From: Pseudonocardia sp. C8
Lineage (GTDB): Bacteria > Actinomycetota > Actinomycetes > Mycobacteriales > Pseudonocardiaceae
Direction of reading: 5' to 3'
Length of the DNA stretch: 64,000 nucleotides
Assembly (NCBI RefSeq): GCF_014267175.1
Contig: NZ_JACMTR010000001.1
Span: 70,574 to 134,573, forward strand
Shown here: positions 26,907 to 37,161 of the stretch, piece after piece
Position numbering within the stretch: position 1 is the first letter of the stretch
How the letters are laid out: each line of letters starts with the position of its first letter
Translations under genes and position numbers: made by a program
Notes under the pieces: model-generated
Told to the model about the DNA's origin: nothing
The model's input: the letters and a program-made list of their open reading frames with translations, nothing else
Databases searched by the model: none

Positions 26907-28532
26907 CTACTTCGGGTCGATGAGGACGCCGGGGTTCATCACGAGGGCCGGATCCACCGCGGACTTGGCCGCACGGAGAGCAGACGCGAACAGGTCCGGG
27001 CGCTGCTGGTCATACCAGGGCCGGTGGTAACGCCCGACGGCATGGTGATGGGTGATGGTGCCTCCGGCAGACAGGACGGCCTCGGAGGCCGCCTGCTTGA
27101 TCGCTGCCCACTGCTCTACCTCGCGGCCCCGCTTGCCAGGTGCCATAACGGTGTAGTACGGCGCAGGACCGTCCGGATAGACATGCGTGAAGCGGCAAGC
27201 AACGGCGCCGTCGCCGCACTCCTCCTTCATCGCCTTGGTCGTTGCTTCGACGACCCGCGCATGGAGCTCCGGGAATGCACTCCAGGTGCACGCCGTCTCG
27301 AACGTCTCCCGCACGATTCCCATGCGGGTGTAGCCTTCCTTGTAGAACGGGCCCCGTACGAAGAAATCCCGCCACTTTCCAGTGGCCCCGGACCGTGCGG
27401 CTTCAGCCTCGCTCTTGCCCTGCAGTGCGGCCTCGCTTACGCGGCCGCCATGGTCGGCACAGATCTGTGCGGCGCGTTGCATCCAAGCGTCGAGCGGGTG
27501 GTCAGCGGACTCGAATGCCAGTACGAGGACTGAATCGGAGCCGTCTGAGGCGCCGGACAGCAGACTCTCTGTCGGGTCGAGCAGCCGGCAGTTCGCCGGG
27601 GCGAGCCCGGACTGAGCCAGAACGCGCACCGCGGCCACGGCCTTGTCGAAGTTGCTGAACGGCACGGACGTGCCCACGCGGAAGGTGGGGCGATCCTGTA
27701 GACGCATCCAGGCCTGAGTGATTACACCGAGCGTGCCCTCGGAGCCGATGAACATGCGGTCGGCGGAGGTTCCGGCTCCATCACTGGGGAGCCGGCGGGT
27801 CTGGATCGTCCCCGCGGGCGTCACCACGCGGAGGGCCTGGACCGAGTCGTCAATCTGTGTGGGCCCGGTGGCGAAGTGTCCTGCCGCGCGGGTCGCGATC
27901 CACCCGCCGAGGCTGGAGAACTCGAACGCCTGGAGGAAGAAGCGCATCGACAGCCCGTACGGGCGCAGCTGGTTCTCCATGTCCGGTCCGAGAACGCCGC
28001 CCTGGATGAGGGCGGACCGCGATTCCTGGTCGACCTCCAGCACCTGGTTCAGGTGGCGCAGGTCCAGAGTGATCGCACCGCGGTAATCGTCGGACACAAT
28101 CGGCTCGATGCCCTGGGCGACGGAGGACCCGCCTCCGTAAGGAACAACTGCGACATTATTGGTGTGCGCCCAGTCCAGAACCGATACCACGTCGTGCTCG
28201 GTTCGGGGGAAGGCGACGAAGTCCGGGGGGTTGTCATATTGGCGAGCAAGTCCACGATAGAAGTCACCGAGGTTCTTGCCCAGTGTGTGCTCGGCTCGGG
28301 TCCAGGTGTCGACCTGGCAGATCTCCTCCAGCGACTCCGGTGGGCTGACGCGCGGCTGCCGCAGCTCGATCTCGCTGATATCGGGAGCCGTCGCCAGATC
28401 CTGGATCGGAAATCCGAACTTGTCGCGAATCATCTGACCCAAGGCGTGTACTTCTGGTTCGTCGACGCCAGTGCCGGCGAAACCCCAGCCCCAGAACTTC
28501 CTGGTCCTCTTGTCGAGGTGTTCCTCGGTCAT
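26907..28532 (-). CDS. AGPS-like FAD-binding oxidase, copy 1
   Basis: 541 residues, ATG 28532. The N-terminus RKFWGWGFAGTG and ELRQPRVSPPESL match alkylglycerone-phosphate synthase (AGPS) and its bacterial relatives. FAD-binding PCMH elements are VAVVPYGGGSSVAQGIE, GGWIATRAAGHFATG and FIGSEGTLGVITQA. The AGPS HHH triad is kept at residues 495-497 (THHHAVGRYHRPWY), as is RETFETACTW. AGPS swaps an acyl for an alkyl group at a C-O bond using reduced flavin chemistry; the true substrate here is unknown. It is about 85% identical by eye to the copy at 37162-38787. It follows an Nramp-like remnant and regulated promoter. A role on ether or hydroxy acids is inference. Confidence 0.82.
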   Translation of the reverse strand: MTEEHLDKRTRKFWGWGFAGTGVDEPEVHALGQMIRDKFGFPIQDLATAPDISEIELRQPRVSPPESLEEICQVDTWTRAEHTLGKNLGDFYRGLARQYDNPPDFVAFPRTEHDVVSVLDWAHTNNVAVVPYGGGSSVAQGIEPIVSDDYRGAITLDLRHLNQVLEVDQESRSALIQGGVLGPDMENQLRPYGLSMRFFLQAFEFSSLGGWIATRAAGHFATGPTQIDDSVQALRVVTPAGTIQTRRLPSDGAGTSADRMFIGSEGTLGVITQAWMRLQDRPTFRVGTSVPFSNFDKAVAAVRVLAQSGLAPANCRLLDPTESLLSGASDGSDSVLVLAFESADHPLDAWMQRAAQICADHGGRVSEAALQGKSEAEAARSGATGKWRDFFVRGPFYKEGYTRMGIVRETFETACTWSAFPELHARVVEATTKAMKEECGDGAVACRFTHVYPDGPAPYYTVMAPGKRGREVEQWAAIKQAASEAVLSAGGTITHHHAVGRYHRPWYDQQRPDLFASALRAAKSAVDPALVMNPGVLIDPK

Positions 28533-28617
28533 GTTTGCCTTTCTAGACGGGACATATGATGGTGCTCAGAACTGCGGCCAACTCGTTCTGATAGTGCGCG
28601 AACAAGGTTCGCAAGCC

Positions 28618-28776
28618 TCATCCGACTCCGCTGACGAAGATCCGAACCGCGTTGTCTCTCCACTGTCCGGCGTAGCCGCCAAGTAGCCGCCTGCTTGCAG
28701 TTTGGGTCGGCCACGTCATCGATGGTCGGAGGGCGCGGAACGCGTGGACGGTCGGAATTGAGTTGCTCACGGCCAT
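28618..28776 (-). pseudogene. Internally deleted Nramp-like transporter remnant
   Basis: An in-frame 52-residue sequence begins MAVSNS and ends in the segment GGYAGQWRDNAVRIFVSGVG. The start matches MAVSDS of the intact gene at 40187, and the end matches its C-terminal GYTNKWWENVILVVVGAIG. Sequence after the stop also matches: TTGCGAAC ... GCACTATCAGAA occurs here and after the intact gene. So most of the gene has been deleted, leaving both ends between promoter and oxidase. Confidence 0.55.
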
Positions 28777-28909
28777 CGAGCGGCTCCTCGGTGCGGTCAC
28801 GTTGTCAACTACACCTGGCCCAGGGCCGGGCGCGCTGACCGGAGGGGCCTGGCCGCGATGCCATGAGCAACCGAGCGCGGAGATCGCAGGGCGGTTGGAC
28901 GCCGGACGA

Positions 28910-29008
28910 TGGTCAGGCCAATGCTGCTAGCGCAGATGCTATGGCGCACCCCACACGAACGCAAGCCCAGGTTTCGCAGCACGAGCGTGCACATCCGTAT
29001 CGTGGAAT
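28910..29008 (-). promoter_or_regulatory. Regulated promoter P1 (palindrome, -35/-10, GntR operator)
   Basis: Read on the minus strand: an upstream palindrome-like box ATTCCACGATACGGAT (29008-28993), -35 TTGCGT (28964-28959), 17-bp spacer, -10 TAGCAT (28941-28936), and operator TGGCCTGACCA (28920-28910). It points at the Nramp remnant and the AGPS-like oxidase. The same order and spacing recur at 40314-40413 and 46744-46845. Confidence 0.65.
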
Positions 29009-29009
29009 A

Positions 29010-29444
29010 TTGTGGCTGCCGCCTCGGTTGCCCGGCCCTCGGTCGGGCTGCGGATGGCCTGTGCAGGCCTTCCCCTAGCCCAACGCGACGGAGATCAGGG
29101 CGCCGCTCGCGCGGCCTGGAGGCGGCGCGGTTACGAATCGCCGACCGGGCAGGCAGTGGAGCCCGGCCACCGTGGCGAGTTCGATCGCCGCGGTCGTGCC
29201 GTCGGGCGTGGGTAGCGGCGGTGATCGGCTCACCGGTCGGGCCGCTTACCCGTCGCCGTGACCGTGGGGGTGAACCCGACGGAGACGGCGGCAGGGGCCA
29301 TATGCCGTCGCCGCCATCCGCGATCGGGTAGCGGTCGGTTTCACTCCCCGGGGCGGTGTGTTGCAGCCCTGTGGCAATGTAGGCCGCCACCTCGGCCGCA
29401 GTCGGTGAGCCGTCGACCTTGCCTGGGGCTATGAGGGTGCGCAT
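29010..29444 (-). pseudogene. glxK: Glycerate kinase, frameshifted and truncated
   Basis: The minus-strand frame from ATG 29444 starts MRTLIAPGKVDGSPTAAEVA, continues with a Gly-Leu-rich helix and YPIADGGDG, the N-terminal signature of glycerate 2-kinases (GlxK/GarK). The frame is then lost; PDGTTAAIELATVAGL, a later family motif, appears in a different frame near 29200-29160, and the remaining two-thirds of the protein is absent. The start lies only 12 nt after the gcl stop, where the operon would be expected to carry this gene. It cannot give a working kinase. Confidence 0.7.
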
Positions 29445-29456
29445 TCCTAACCCGGT

Positions 29457-31241
<1,785 letters not shown>

Positions 31242-31272
31242 GGTGTGTCTCCTGGTCGTCGTGGGTGCCGGT

Positions 31273-32169
31273 TTAGCGCAGGTCTGCGTCGGGCAGCCGG
31301 TGCGACAGCTCGGAGGTGAGCTTGTACAGCCCGGCGTGGTCGAGGTGGCCGTCCCCGCGGGCAACGAGCGCGCCGATGAGTTGGGCGACGGTGGCTCCGA
31401 GCGGGATCACTACGCCGGCCTCGCGGGCGGCGGCGGTGACGAGGCCCATGTCCTTGTGGTGCAGAGCGAGCCGGAAGCCGGGAGTGAAGTCGCGGTTGAC
31501 CATGTTCGCGGCCTTGCGGTCGAGCACTGTGCTCCCGGCCAGTCCGCCGCCGAGCACTCGGACGGAGGCGTCGAGGTCGACCCCGGAGGCCTCGAGGAAC
31601 ACGATGGCCTCGGCCAGCAGCTGGAGGTTGCCGGCCACGATCAGCTGGTTGGCCGCCTTCACTGTCTGTCCGGCGCCGGATGGCCCGACGTGCACGATTG
31701 TGCTGCCGAGAACCTCGAGGACCGGTCCGGCGGTCTCGAAGTCGGCGGGCTTCCCGCCGACCATGATCGAGAGTGTGCCCTCGATCGCGCCGGCCTCGCC
31801 ACCACTGACTGGGGCGTCGAGCACCCGCAGCCCGGCTTCCGCGCCGGCCGCGGCCACCGCTCGGGACACTTCCGGGCGGATCGTACTCATGTCGATCAGC
31901 AGCTGGCCCGGGTGGGCGTTGGCCAGCACCCCGTCGGCGCCGGTGACGACCTCGGTGACGTCCGGGGAGTCGGGCAGCATCGTGATCACGATGTCGGCAC
32001 CCTTGGTCGCCTCGGCGACGCTGGTTGCTGCGCGGCCGCCGTGTTTGACCAGGGCGTCGATCTTGTCCGGGCTGCGGTTGTAGCCGATGACGTCGTAGCC
32101 AGCGTCGGCGAGGTTGGCGGCCATCGGCGCGCCCATGATGCCGAGTCCAATGAATCCGATGCTGGTCAT
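31273..32169 (-). CDS. glxR: Tartronate-semialdehyde reductase (2-hydroxy-3-oxopropionate reductase)
   Basis: 298 residues, ATG 32169. The beta-hydroxyacid dehydrogenase fold is clear: NAD-binding [13 protein letters not shown] at the start, substrate motif [11 protein letters not shown] and catalytic Lys171 in [11 protein letters not shown]. It reduces tartronate semialdehyde, the gcl product, to D-glycerate with NAD(P)H. Placement directly between hyi and gcl makes this function much more likely than 3-hydroxyisobutyrate dehydrogenase. Confidence 0.92.
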   Translation of the reverse strand: MTSIGFIGLGIMGAPMAANLADAGYDVIGYNRSPDKIDALVKHGGRAATSVAEATKGADIVITMLPDSPDVTEVVTGADGVLANAHPGQLLIDMSTIRPEVSRAVAAAGAEAGLRVLDAPVSGGEAGAIEGTLSIMVGGKPADFETAGPVLEVLGSTIVHVGPSGAGQTVKAANQLIVAGNLQLLAEAIVFLEASGVDLDASVRVLGGGLAGSTVLDRKAANMVNRDFTPGFRLALHHKDMGLVTAAAREAGVVIPLGATVAQLIGALVARGDGHLDHAGLYKLTSELSHRLPDADLR

Positions 32170-32204
32170 GGTGTGGTGTTCTCCTGATCTGGCTCGTGGT
32201 CGCT

Positions 32205-33029
32205 TCAGCTGTGGTCGGTGAGGGCGCCACTGCCGCGTTCGGCGCGGGGCAGCCAGGCGAAGGGATCCTCGGCGGTGGCCTTGTACTCGAGGCCGACGAA
32301 TCCCTGATAGCCGCCGCGGTCAAGATCCTCAAGCCAGCGTGCGAGCGGCAAGTGCCCTGTGCCGGGCTCGCCGCGGCCCGGGGTGTCGGCGATCTGGACG
32401 TGCGCGATCCGGTCCCGGTATCGGGCAATGGCACGCTCGACGTCGTCGCCGTTGGACGCGAGGTGGTACAGGTCGGCGAGCAAGCCGACGTTGCCGGCTC
32501 CGGCGCACGCGAGGTCGTCGAGCACTGCGCCGGCATCGTCGGCGGTGCGCAGCGGATACCGGCCGCCGCCGCTGACCGGCTCGACCAGCACGGTCGCGCC
32601 GATCCGCTCCGCCGCCTCCGCCGCCACCAGCAGGTTCTCCGTGGCGAGCTCGTCCTGCCGGAGCGGGTCGGCGTTATCAAGCCGGTTGCCGTAGAGGGCG
32701 TTGAACACGTGCACACCCAGCCGCTCGCCGAGCCCGACCGCGACGTCGACGTTGTCGCGGAACTCCGTCGCACGGCCCGGCCAGGAGACGACACCACGGT
32801 CCCCGCCGGGCATATCGCCCGCGAAGAAGTTGAGCCCGACGAGCGCGACACCGGCATCGCGTACGGCCTGCTCGAAGGCGTCGACGTCGCGGTCGGCGGG
32901 AACGGGCTCCGGGAACGGCCACCAGAACTCCACGGCGTCGAACCCGGCCGCTTTGGCGGCCGCGGGCCGTTCCAGCACAGGGAGGTCGGTGAGAAGGATT
33001 GAGCAATTCACTAGGTAGCGCAATGTCAT
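32205..33029 (-). CDS. hyi: Hydroxypyruvate isomerase
   Basis: 274 residues from ATG 33029, which overlaps the glcF stop (ATGA). It is a TIM-barrel xylose-isomerase-like protein with AGFDAVEFWWPF, a metal-site Glu in TVLVEPVSGG, LLADLYHLASNGD and a final Glu in FVGLEYKA. Hyi interconverts hydroxypyruvate and tartronate semialdehyde. It lies next to glxR and gcl as in classical glyoxylate operons. A longer open frame upstream (to 33263) lies inside glcF and is not coding. Confidence 0.9.
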   Translation of the reverse strand: MTLRYLVNCSILLTDLPVLERPAAAKAAGFDAVEFWWPFPEPVPADRDVDAFEQAVRDAGVALVGLNFFAGDMPGGDRGVVSWPGRATEFRDNVDVAVGLGERLGVHVFNALYGNRLDNADPLRQDELATENLLVAAEAAERIGATVLVEPVSGGGRYPLRTADDAGAVLDDLACAGAGNVGLLADLYHLASNGDDVERAIARYRDRIAHVQIADTPGRGEPGTGHLPLARWLEDLDRGGYQGFVGLEYKATAEDPFAWLPRAERGSGALTDHS

Positions 33030-34357
33030 CTGGAGACTTCCTTCAGCGGGTCGACACCGCGAATCGAGGCGTCGAGCAGTTGGATGGGATGCAGCAACGG
33101 AATGCTGGCATCGAGGTATCGGCGAATCTGCAGCAGGCAGCCAGCGTTGGCGGTGGCGACCACGTCCGGGGTAACGGCTTCGAGGTTGGTCACCTTGCGT
33201 CGGCCGAGCTCCTCGGCCTTCTCGGGCTGGACGAGGTTGTAGATGCCCGCCGAGCCGCAACACAGGTCGGCCTCGGCTATGTCGGTGACCGTCAGGCCGG
33301 GGATGCTGCGAAGCATCTCGCGGGGTTGGCTACGGATCTGCTGCGCGTTGGCCAGGTGGCAAGCGTCGTGGTATGCGACGGTGGTCGGGATCGGGTGCCG
33401 AGAGGCTTGGGGCGACAGCTCGGTGATCAGTTCGCTAATGTCGCGCACCTTCGCGGAGAAGGCCGCCGCTCGGTCGGCGTACTCGGGGTCGTCAGCGAGT
33501 AGGTCGCCGTATTCTTTGAGCGTGGAGCCGCAGCCCGCGACGTTTGCGACAACGACGTCGAGGTCGTAGCGTTCGAACATTTCGATCGTGTCCCGCGCCC
33601 GTCGCAGGCCGTCCTCCGTCTGCCCGGCGTGCACCGAAAGGGCGCCGCAGCACTGCTTGTCTTGCGGCATGTAGACGTCGCACCCCTCAGCGGTCAATAC
33701 GCGGACGGTGGCACCGTTGACGTCGCCAAAGAACACCCGTTGCGCGCAACCGGGCATCATGCCCACCCTCAGCCGGGGAGGGCCGACGGCCGCGGTATGC
33801 GGCGTGCCGCGGGCGAACAGGGCGCGCAGCGACACTCGTGGCAGGAGCGCCTCTAGCGCCTGCAGCCGCGGCGGGAGCAGGGCAATCACCCCGAGTGCGT
33901 GCAGCAACGCACGCAGGCCGAGCCGTTGGTAGAGGATGCCGCCGAGCGCGGCCAGGCGCAGCCGCCCTGGGTAGGGGAAGAGCGCGAAGATCAGCGTGCG
34001 GAGCAACCTGTCCGGGACCGTCCGCGGGATCTGCCGCTCGACCTGGGGGCGGACCGACTCGATGAGCTTGTCGTACTGGACGCCGGATGGGCAGTGGGTG
34101 ACACACGCCAGGCAGCCGAGGCAGGAGTCCATGCGAGCGCCGAATGCCTCGTCGAGGGGGATCTCGCCGCGGGCGGCGAGATCCATGAGATAGATCCGTC
34201 CGCGCGGGGACTCCATCTCCTCACCGGTGACGGCGTAGGTGGGACAGGTCGGCAGGCAGAAGCCACAGTGCACGCAGTCGTCAAGCACCTCACGGCGGGG
34301 TGGATGGTGCGCGTCGAACGAGCCCGTGGGCCCGGAGGGCCGGAGGACGTCGGTCAT
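33026..34357 (-). CDS. glcF: Glycolate oxidase iron-sulfur subunit
   Basis: 443 residues, ATG 34357. Two 4Fe-4S motifs are at Cys28/31/34/38 (CVHCGFCLPTCP) and Cys79/82/85/89 (CLGCLACVTHCP), followed by two CCG-type motifs (KQCCGALSVHAG, DLCCGSAGIYN). It carries electrons from the GlcD flavin to the membrane quinone pool. It overlaps both neighbours by 4 nt (glcE and hyi), so GlcE, GlcF and Hyi are translationally coupled. Confidence 0.92.
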   Translation of the reverse strand: MTDVLRPSGPTGSFDAHHPPRREVLDDCVHCGFCLPTCPTYAVTGEEMESPRGRIYLMDLAARGEIPLDEAFGARMDSCLGCLACVTHCPSGVQYDKLIESVRPQVERQIPRTVPDRLLRTLIFALFPYPGRLRLAALGGILYQRLGLRALLHALGVIALLPPRLQALEALLPRVSLRALFARGTPHTAAVGPPRLRVGMMPGCAQRVFFGDVNGATVRVLTAEGCDVYMPQDKQCCGALSVHAGQTEDGLRRARDTIEMFERYDLDVVVANVAGCGSTLKEYGDLLADDPEYADRAAAFSAKVRDISELITELSPQASRHPIPTTVAYHDACHLANAQQIRSQPREMLRSIPGLTVTDIAEADLCCGSAGIYNLVQPEKAEELGRRKVTNLEAVTPDVVATANAGCLLQIRRYLDASIPLLHPIQLLDASIRGVDPLKEVSR

Positions 34358-35616
34358 GCCAGCTGCTCCCCCTCGGTCGCGACGTCGTTGGTGCTGGGGG
34401 CGCTCAACCAGGCTGCAAGCCGGCTTGCGCCGAAGCGGTTGGCGGGGTCGAACCGCTGTTTGACCGCGCGCATCAGCGCCACGGCTGCGGGCGCAGGCCC
34501 CCAGAGCGAGGCACCGGGTTCGAGGCCGTCGCGGCGTAGCACGGTGCAGGCCGGACCGACTGCAGCGTGCAGCTCGCGCAGCAGCTGTGTGTGGGCCTTG
34601 GCGTCGCCGCGGCGCAAGCGAATTGTGTGCACTCCGCGCTGCAGAGTGCCCGCGGATTCGAGCTGCAGTCCGAGTCCCCCGGCCTCGGCCGCGAGCCGGG
34701 CCGTCGTCGTGGCGGCGGCCGCCGGCCGGGCACCGAAGCGCACGACTGTGTCGCCGGGCTCACCAATGCAGACCGCGTCGACTTCTGCCCACCGCCGCAT
34801 CGCTTCCTCCTCGTCGAGTAGGTGGACCGGGTACCGGGAAAGTCCCCGTACCGCGCTCGTCCGCTCGCTGACCCCCGATGGGCTGCCCTCGAAGCGGAGC
34901 AGGAGCCGGGCGCTGTCGGGCTCGTTGAGGCTGAGCAGCTCGACCGCGGCGGGCTCGATGCCGGCCGCGGCGATCGTCTGCGAGGCCGCGAAGGCGTCGG
35001 TGCGGGGGATCTCGACCTCGACGGTCGCCGTTGCCCGCGGCCGGGGGTGCAGCCGGAGCACGATCTCGGACAGGACCCCGAGGGTGCCGAAGGAGCCGGA
35101 GAAGAGCTTGGTCAGGTCGTAACCGGCAACATTTTTGATCACGTGTCCGCCAGAGCGGGCGACGGTGCCGTCCGCGAGTACCACAGTGACCCCGATGACG
35201 TGGTCGCGCAGGGCACCGAAGGCGTGCCGTGCCGGGCCGCCGTCCGCGGTGGCCAGCAGCCCACCGACGGTGGCGCCCCGTCCGGCCCGGGCCGGGTCGA
35301 ACGCGACCCGCTGGCGTTTCTCGCCGACCTCGGCCTGCAGCGACTCCAGCGTGGTACCGGCCCGCACGGCGACGGTCATATCCGAGGGGTTGTAGGTGAG
35401 GACACCGCTCAACGCGGTGGTGTCCAGGATCAGGTCGGCATGGCCGGGTTGCTCGGCCCACGCTCCGGCAGTACCGGCCCCGCAGACGGTGACCTGCGGT
35501 TGGGCGGAGGTGCTCTCGCACAGAGCCTCGACCAGCTCGGTGGTGGTGGTGGGACGCAGAGTGCGGTGCGAGAGCAGGCGCTGAACGCGCGCACCGGATC
35601 CGGTGGAAGTTGCCAT
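34354..35616 (-). CDS. glcE: Glycolate oxidase FAD-binding subunit
   Basis: 420 residues from ATG 35616, 5 nt after glcD. It has a PCMH-type FAD domain: VCGAGTAGAWAE, MTVAVRAGTTLESLQ, ATVGGLLATADGGPARHAFG and VAGYDLTKLFSGSFGTLGVL. It lacks the C-terminal oxidase active site of GlcD, as expected for GlcE. Its stop overlaps the glcF start. It forms the GlcDEF complex at the inner membrane face. Confidence 0.9.
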   Translation of the reverse strand: MATSTGSGARVQRLLSHRTLRPTTTTELVEALCESTSAQPQVTVCGAGTAGAWAEQPGHADLILDTTALSGVLTYNPSDMTVAVRAGTTLESLQAEVGEKRQRVAFDPARAGRGATVGGLLATADGGPARHAFGALRDHVIGVTVVLADGTVARSGGHVIKNVAGYDLTKLFSGSFGTLGVLSEIVLRLHPRPRATATVEVEIPRTDAFAASQTIAAAGIEPAAVELLSLNEPDSARLLLRFEGSPSGVSERTSAVRGLSRYPVHLLDEEEAMRRWAEVDAVCIGEPGDTVVRFGARPAAAATTTARLAAEAGGLGLQLESAGTLQRGVHTIRLRRGDAKAHTQLLRELHAAVGPACTVLRRDGLEPGASLWGPAPAAVALMRAVKQRFDPANRFGASRLAAWLSAPSTNDVATEGEQLA

Positions 35617-35621
35617 GGTGA

Positions 35622-37073
35622 TCACGTCCGTTCGATGAGACCTGCGGCCTCGAGCGGGTGGGGCCGATGCGGGCCCGGGCGCTCGCCACACAGCCTCGGA
35701 GTCGGGAATACCTTCCCCGGGTTGCACAGGCCGACTGGGTCGTATGCGGTGCGCAACCGCAGCATCGTGGCTAGGTCGGCCTCGGTGAACTGCCGCGGCA
35801 TCGAGCAGGCCTTGTCGGTGCCGATCCCATGCTCGCCCGAGAGGGAGCCGCCGAGCTCAACGCACAGTTCGGCGATTGCGCTGGACAGGTGTTCGGCCCG
35901 TTCGAGCTCGCCGGCGGCCTCGCTGTAGAGCACCAACGGGTGCAGGTTGCCGTCGCCGGCGTGAAACACATTCGCTACTCGTAGGCCCGCTGCGTCGGCG
36001 AGCTCGGAGATCCGGTTGAGCGTCTCGGAGAGCCGGGTCCGAGGAACGACGCCGTCCTGGACGAAGTAGTCCGGGCTGATCCGGCCGACCGCGGCGAACG
36101 CCGCCTTGCGTCCCTTCCAGATCGTCGCACGCTCGTCTGAGGTGGCGGCGATCTTGACCGCGATCGAGCGCTGCTCGTGGCAGAGCCGCTCGACCTCGGC
36201 CAGCTGGGCCGCGACCTCGTCAACCGGGCCATCCAGCTCGACGATCAGCGCGGCGGCAACACCGCGGGAGTATCCGGCGGCCACCGCCGCCTCGACGGCT
36301 TCGATGGCGAGAGTGTCCATCATCTCCACTGCCGCTGGGACGATCCCCGCGGCGATGATGGCGGTGACGGTATCGCCGGCGTCGTCAACGGAGTCGAAGT
36401 CGGCGACCAGGGTTTGCACGGCGGTCGGTTTGCGCAGCAGCCTCACCGTGATCGAAGTGACCACACCGAGCGTGCCCTCCGACCCGATGAAGGCTCCAAG
36501 CAGATCGTAGCCCGCTACGTGGTCGGACTCCCCGCCAAGCGTGGTGATGCTCCCGTTGGGTAGCACGACCTCGATCTCGTGGATGTGGTGGACGGTGAAC
36601 CCATATTTCAGGCAGTGCGCTCCACCGGAGTTCTCTGCGACGTTTCCGCCGATCGTGCAAACCTGCTGGCTGGAGGGGTCCGGTGCGAAGTACAGACCGT
36701 GCGCGGCTACAGACCGGCTGATCTCGAGGTTGGTCACGCCAGGCTGGACCACCGCGCGGCAGTTCACCGGGTCAATCTCCAGGATCGAACGCAGCCGCTG
36801 CAGCGAGATGACAACGCCGTCAGCGACCGGCAGAGCGCCCCCCGACAGACCGGTGCCCGCACCGCGGGGGACGAACGGAACGCCAGCGCGAGCACACACC
36901 CGCACGGCAGCCGCGACCGCCTCCGCCGTGCGGGGCAACAAGACCAGCCTCGGCACCACCCGGTAGCCGGTCAGCCCGTCGCATTCGTATGCCCGCAACT
37001 CTGTCGGGTCATCGATGACGCCGTCCTCGCCGACCGCTGCCGCGAACTCGGCGCGCAGACGCGCAGGCTCCAT
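35622..37073 (-). CDS. glcD: Glycolate oxidase catalytic subunit
   Basis: 483 residues from ATG 37073 with GGGAGG 6 nt upstream. FAD-binding elements: FVPRGAGTGLSGGALP, CTIGGNVAENSGGAHCLKYG, GAFIGSEGTLGVVT. The catalytic C domain has NVFHAGDGNLHP and GSLSGEHGIGTDK, the His/Glu-containing motifs of the GlcD family. It oxidises glycolate (and often D-lactate) to glyoxylate, the substrate of gcl downstream. An 88-nt gap separates it from the AGPS-like oxidase ahead. Confidence 0.93.
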   Translation of the reverse strand: MEPARLRAEFAAAVGEDGVIDDPTELRAYECDGLTGYRVVPRLVLLPRTAEAVAAAVRVCARAGVPFVPRGAGTGLSGGALPVADGVVISLQRLRSILEIDPVNCRAVVQPGVTNLEISRSVAAHGLYFAPDPSSQQVCTIGGNVAENSGGAHCLKYGFTVHHIHEIEVVLPNGSITTLGGESDHVAGYDLLGAFIGSEGTLGVVTSITVRLLRKPTAVQTLVADFDSVDDAGDTVTAIIAAGIVPAAVEMMDTLAIEAVEAAVAAGYSRGVAAALIVELDGPVDEVAAQLAEVERLCHEQRSIAVKIAATSDERATIWKGRKAAFAAVGRISPDYFVQDGVVPRTRLSETLNRISELADAAGLRVANVFHAGDGNLHPLVLYSEAAGELERAEHLSSAIAELCVELGGSLSGEHGIGTDKACSMPRQFTEADLATMLRLRTAYDPVGLCNPGKVFPTPRLCGERPGPHRPHPLEAAGLIERT

Positions 37074-37161
37074 TACAAACCTCCCATCCTGAACCACGGG
37101 GTGCATCGATGCCGACAACGCTGGCGCCACTGTCGGACGCCGCAGCCGCTTCGTCGGGCAG

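Noticed and set aside
26907..28532. Annotation as a true alkylglycerone-phosphate synthase for ether lipids
   Set aside because: Family resemblance is real, but the neighbours are C2-acid catabolic genes and there are two copies; the substrate is left open.
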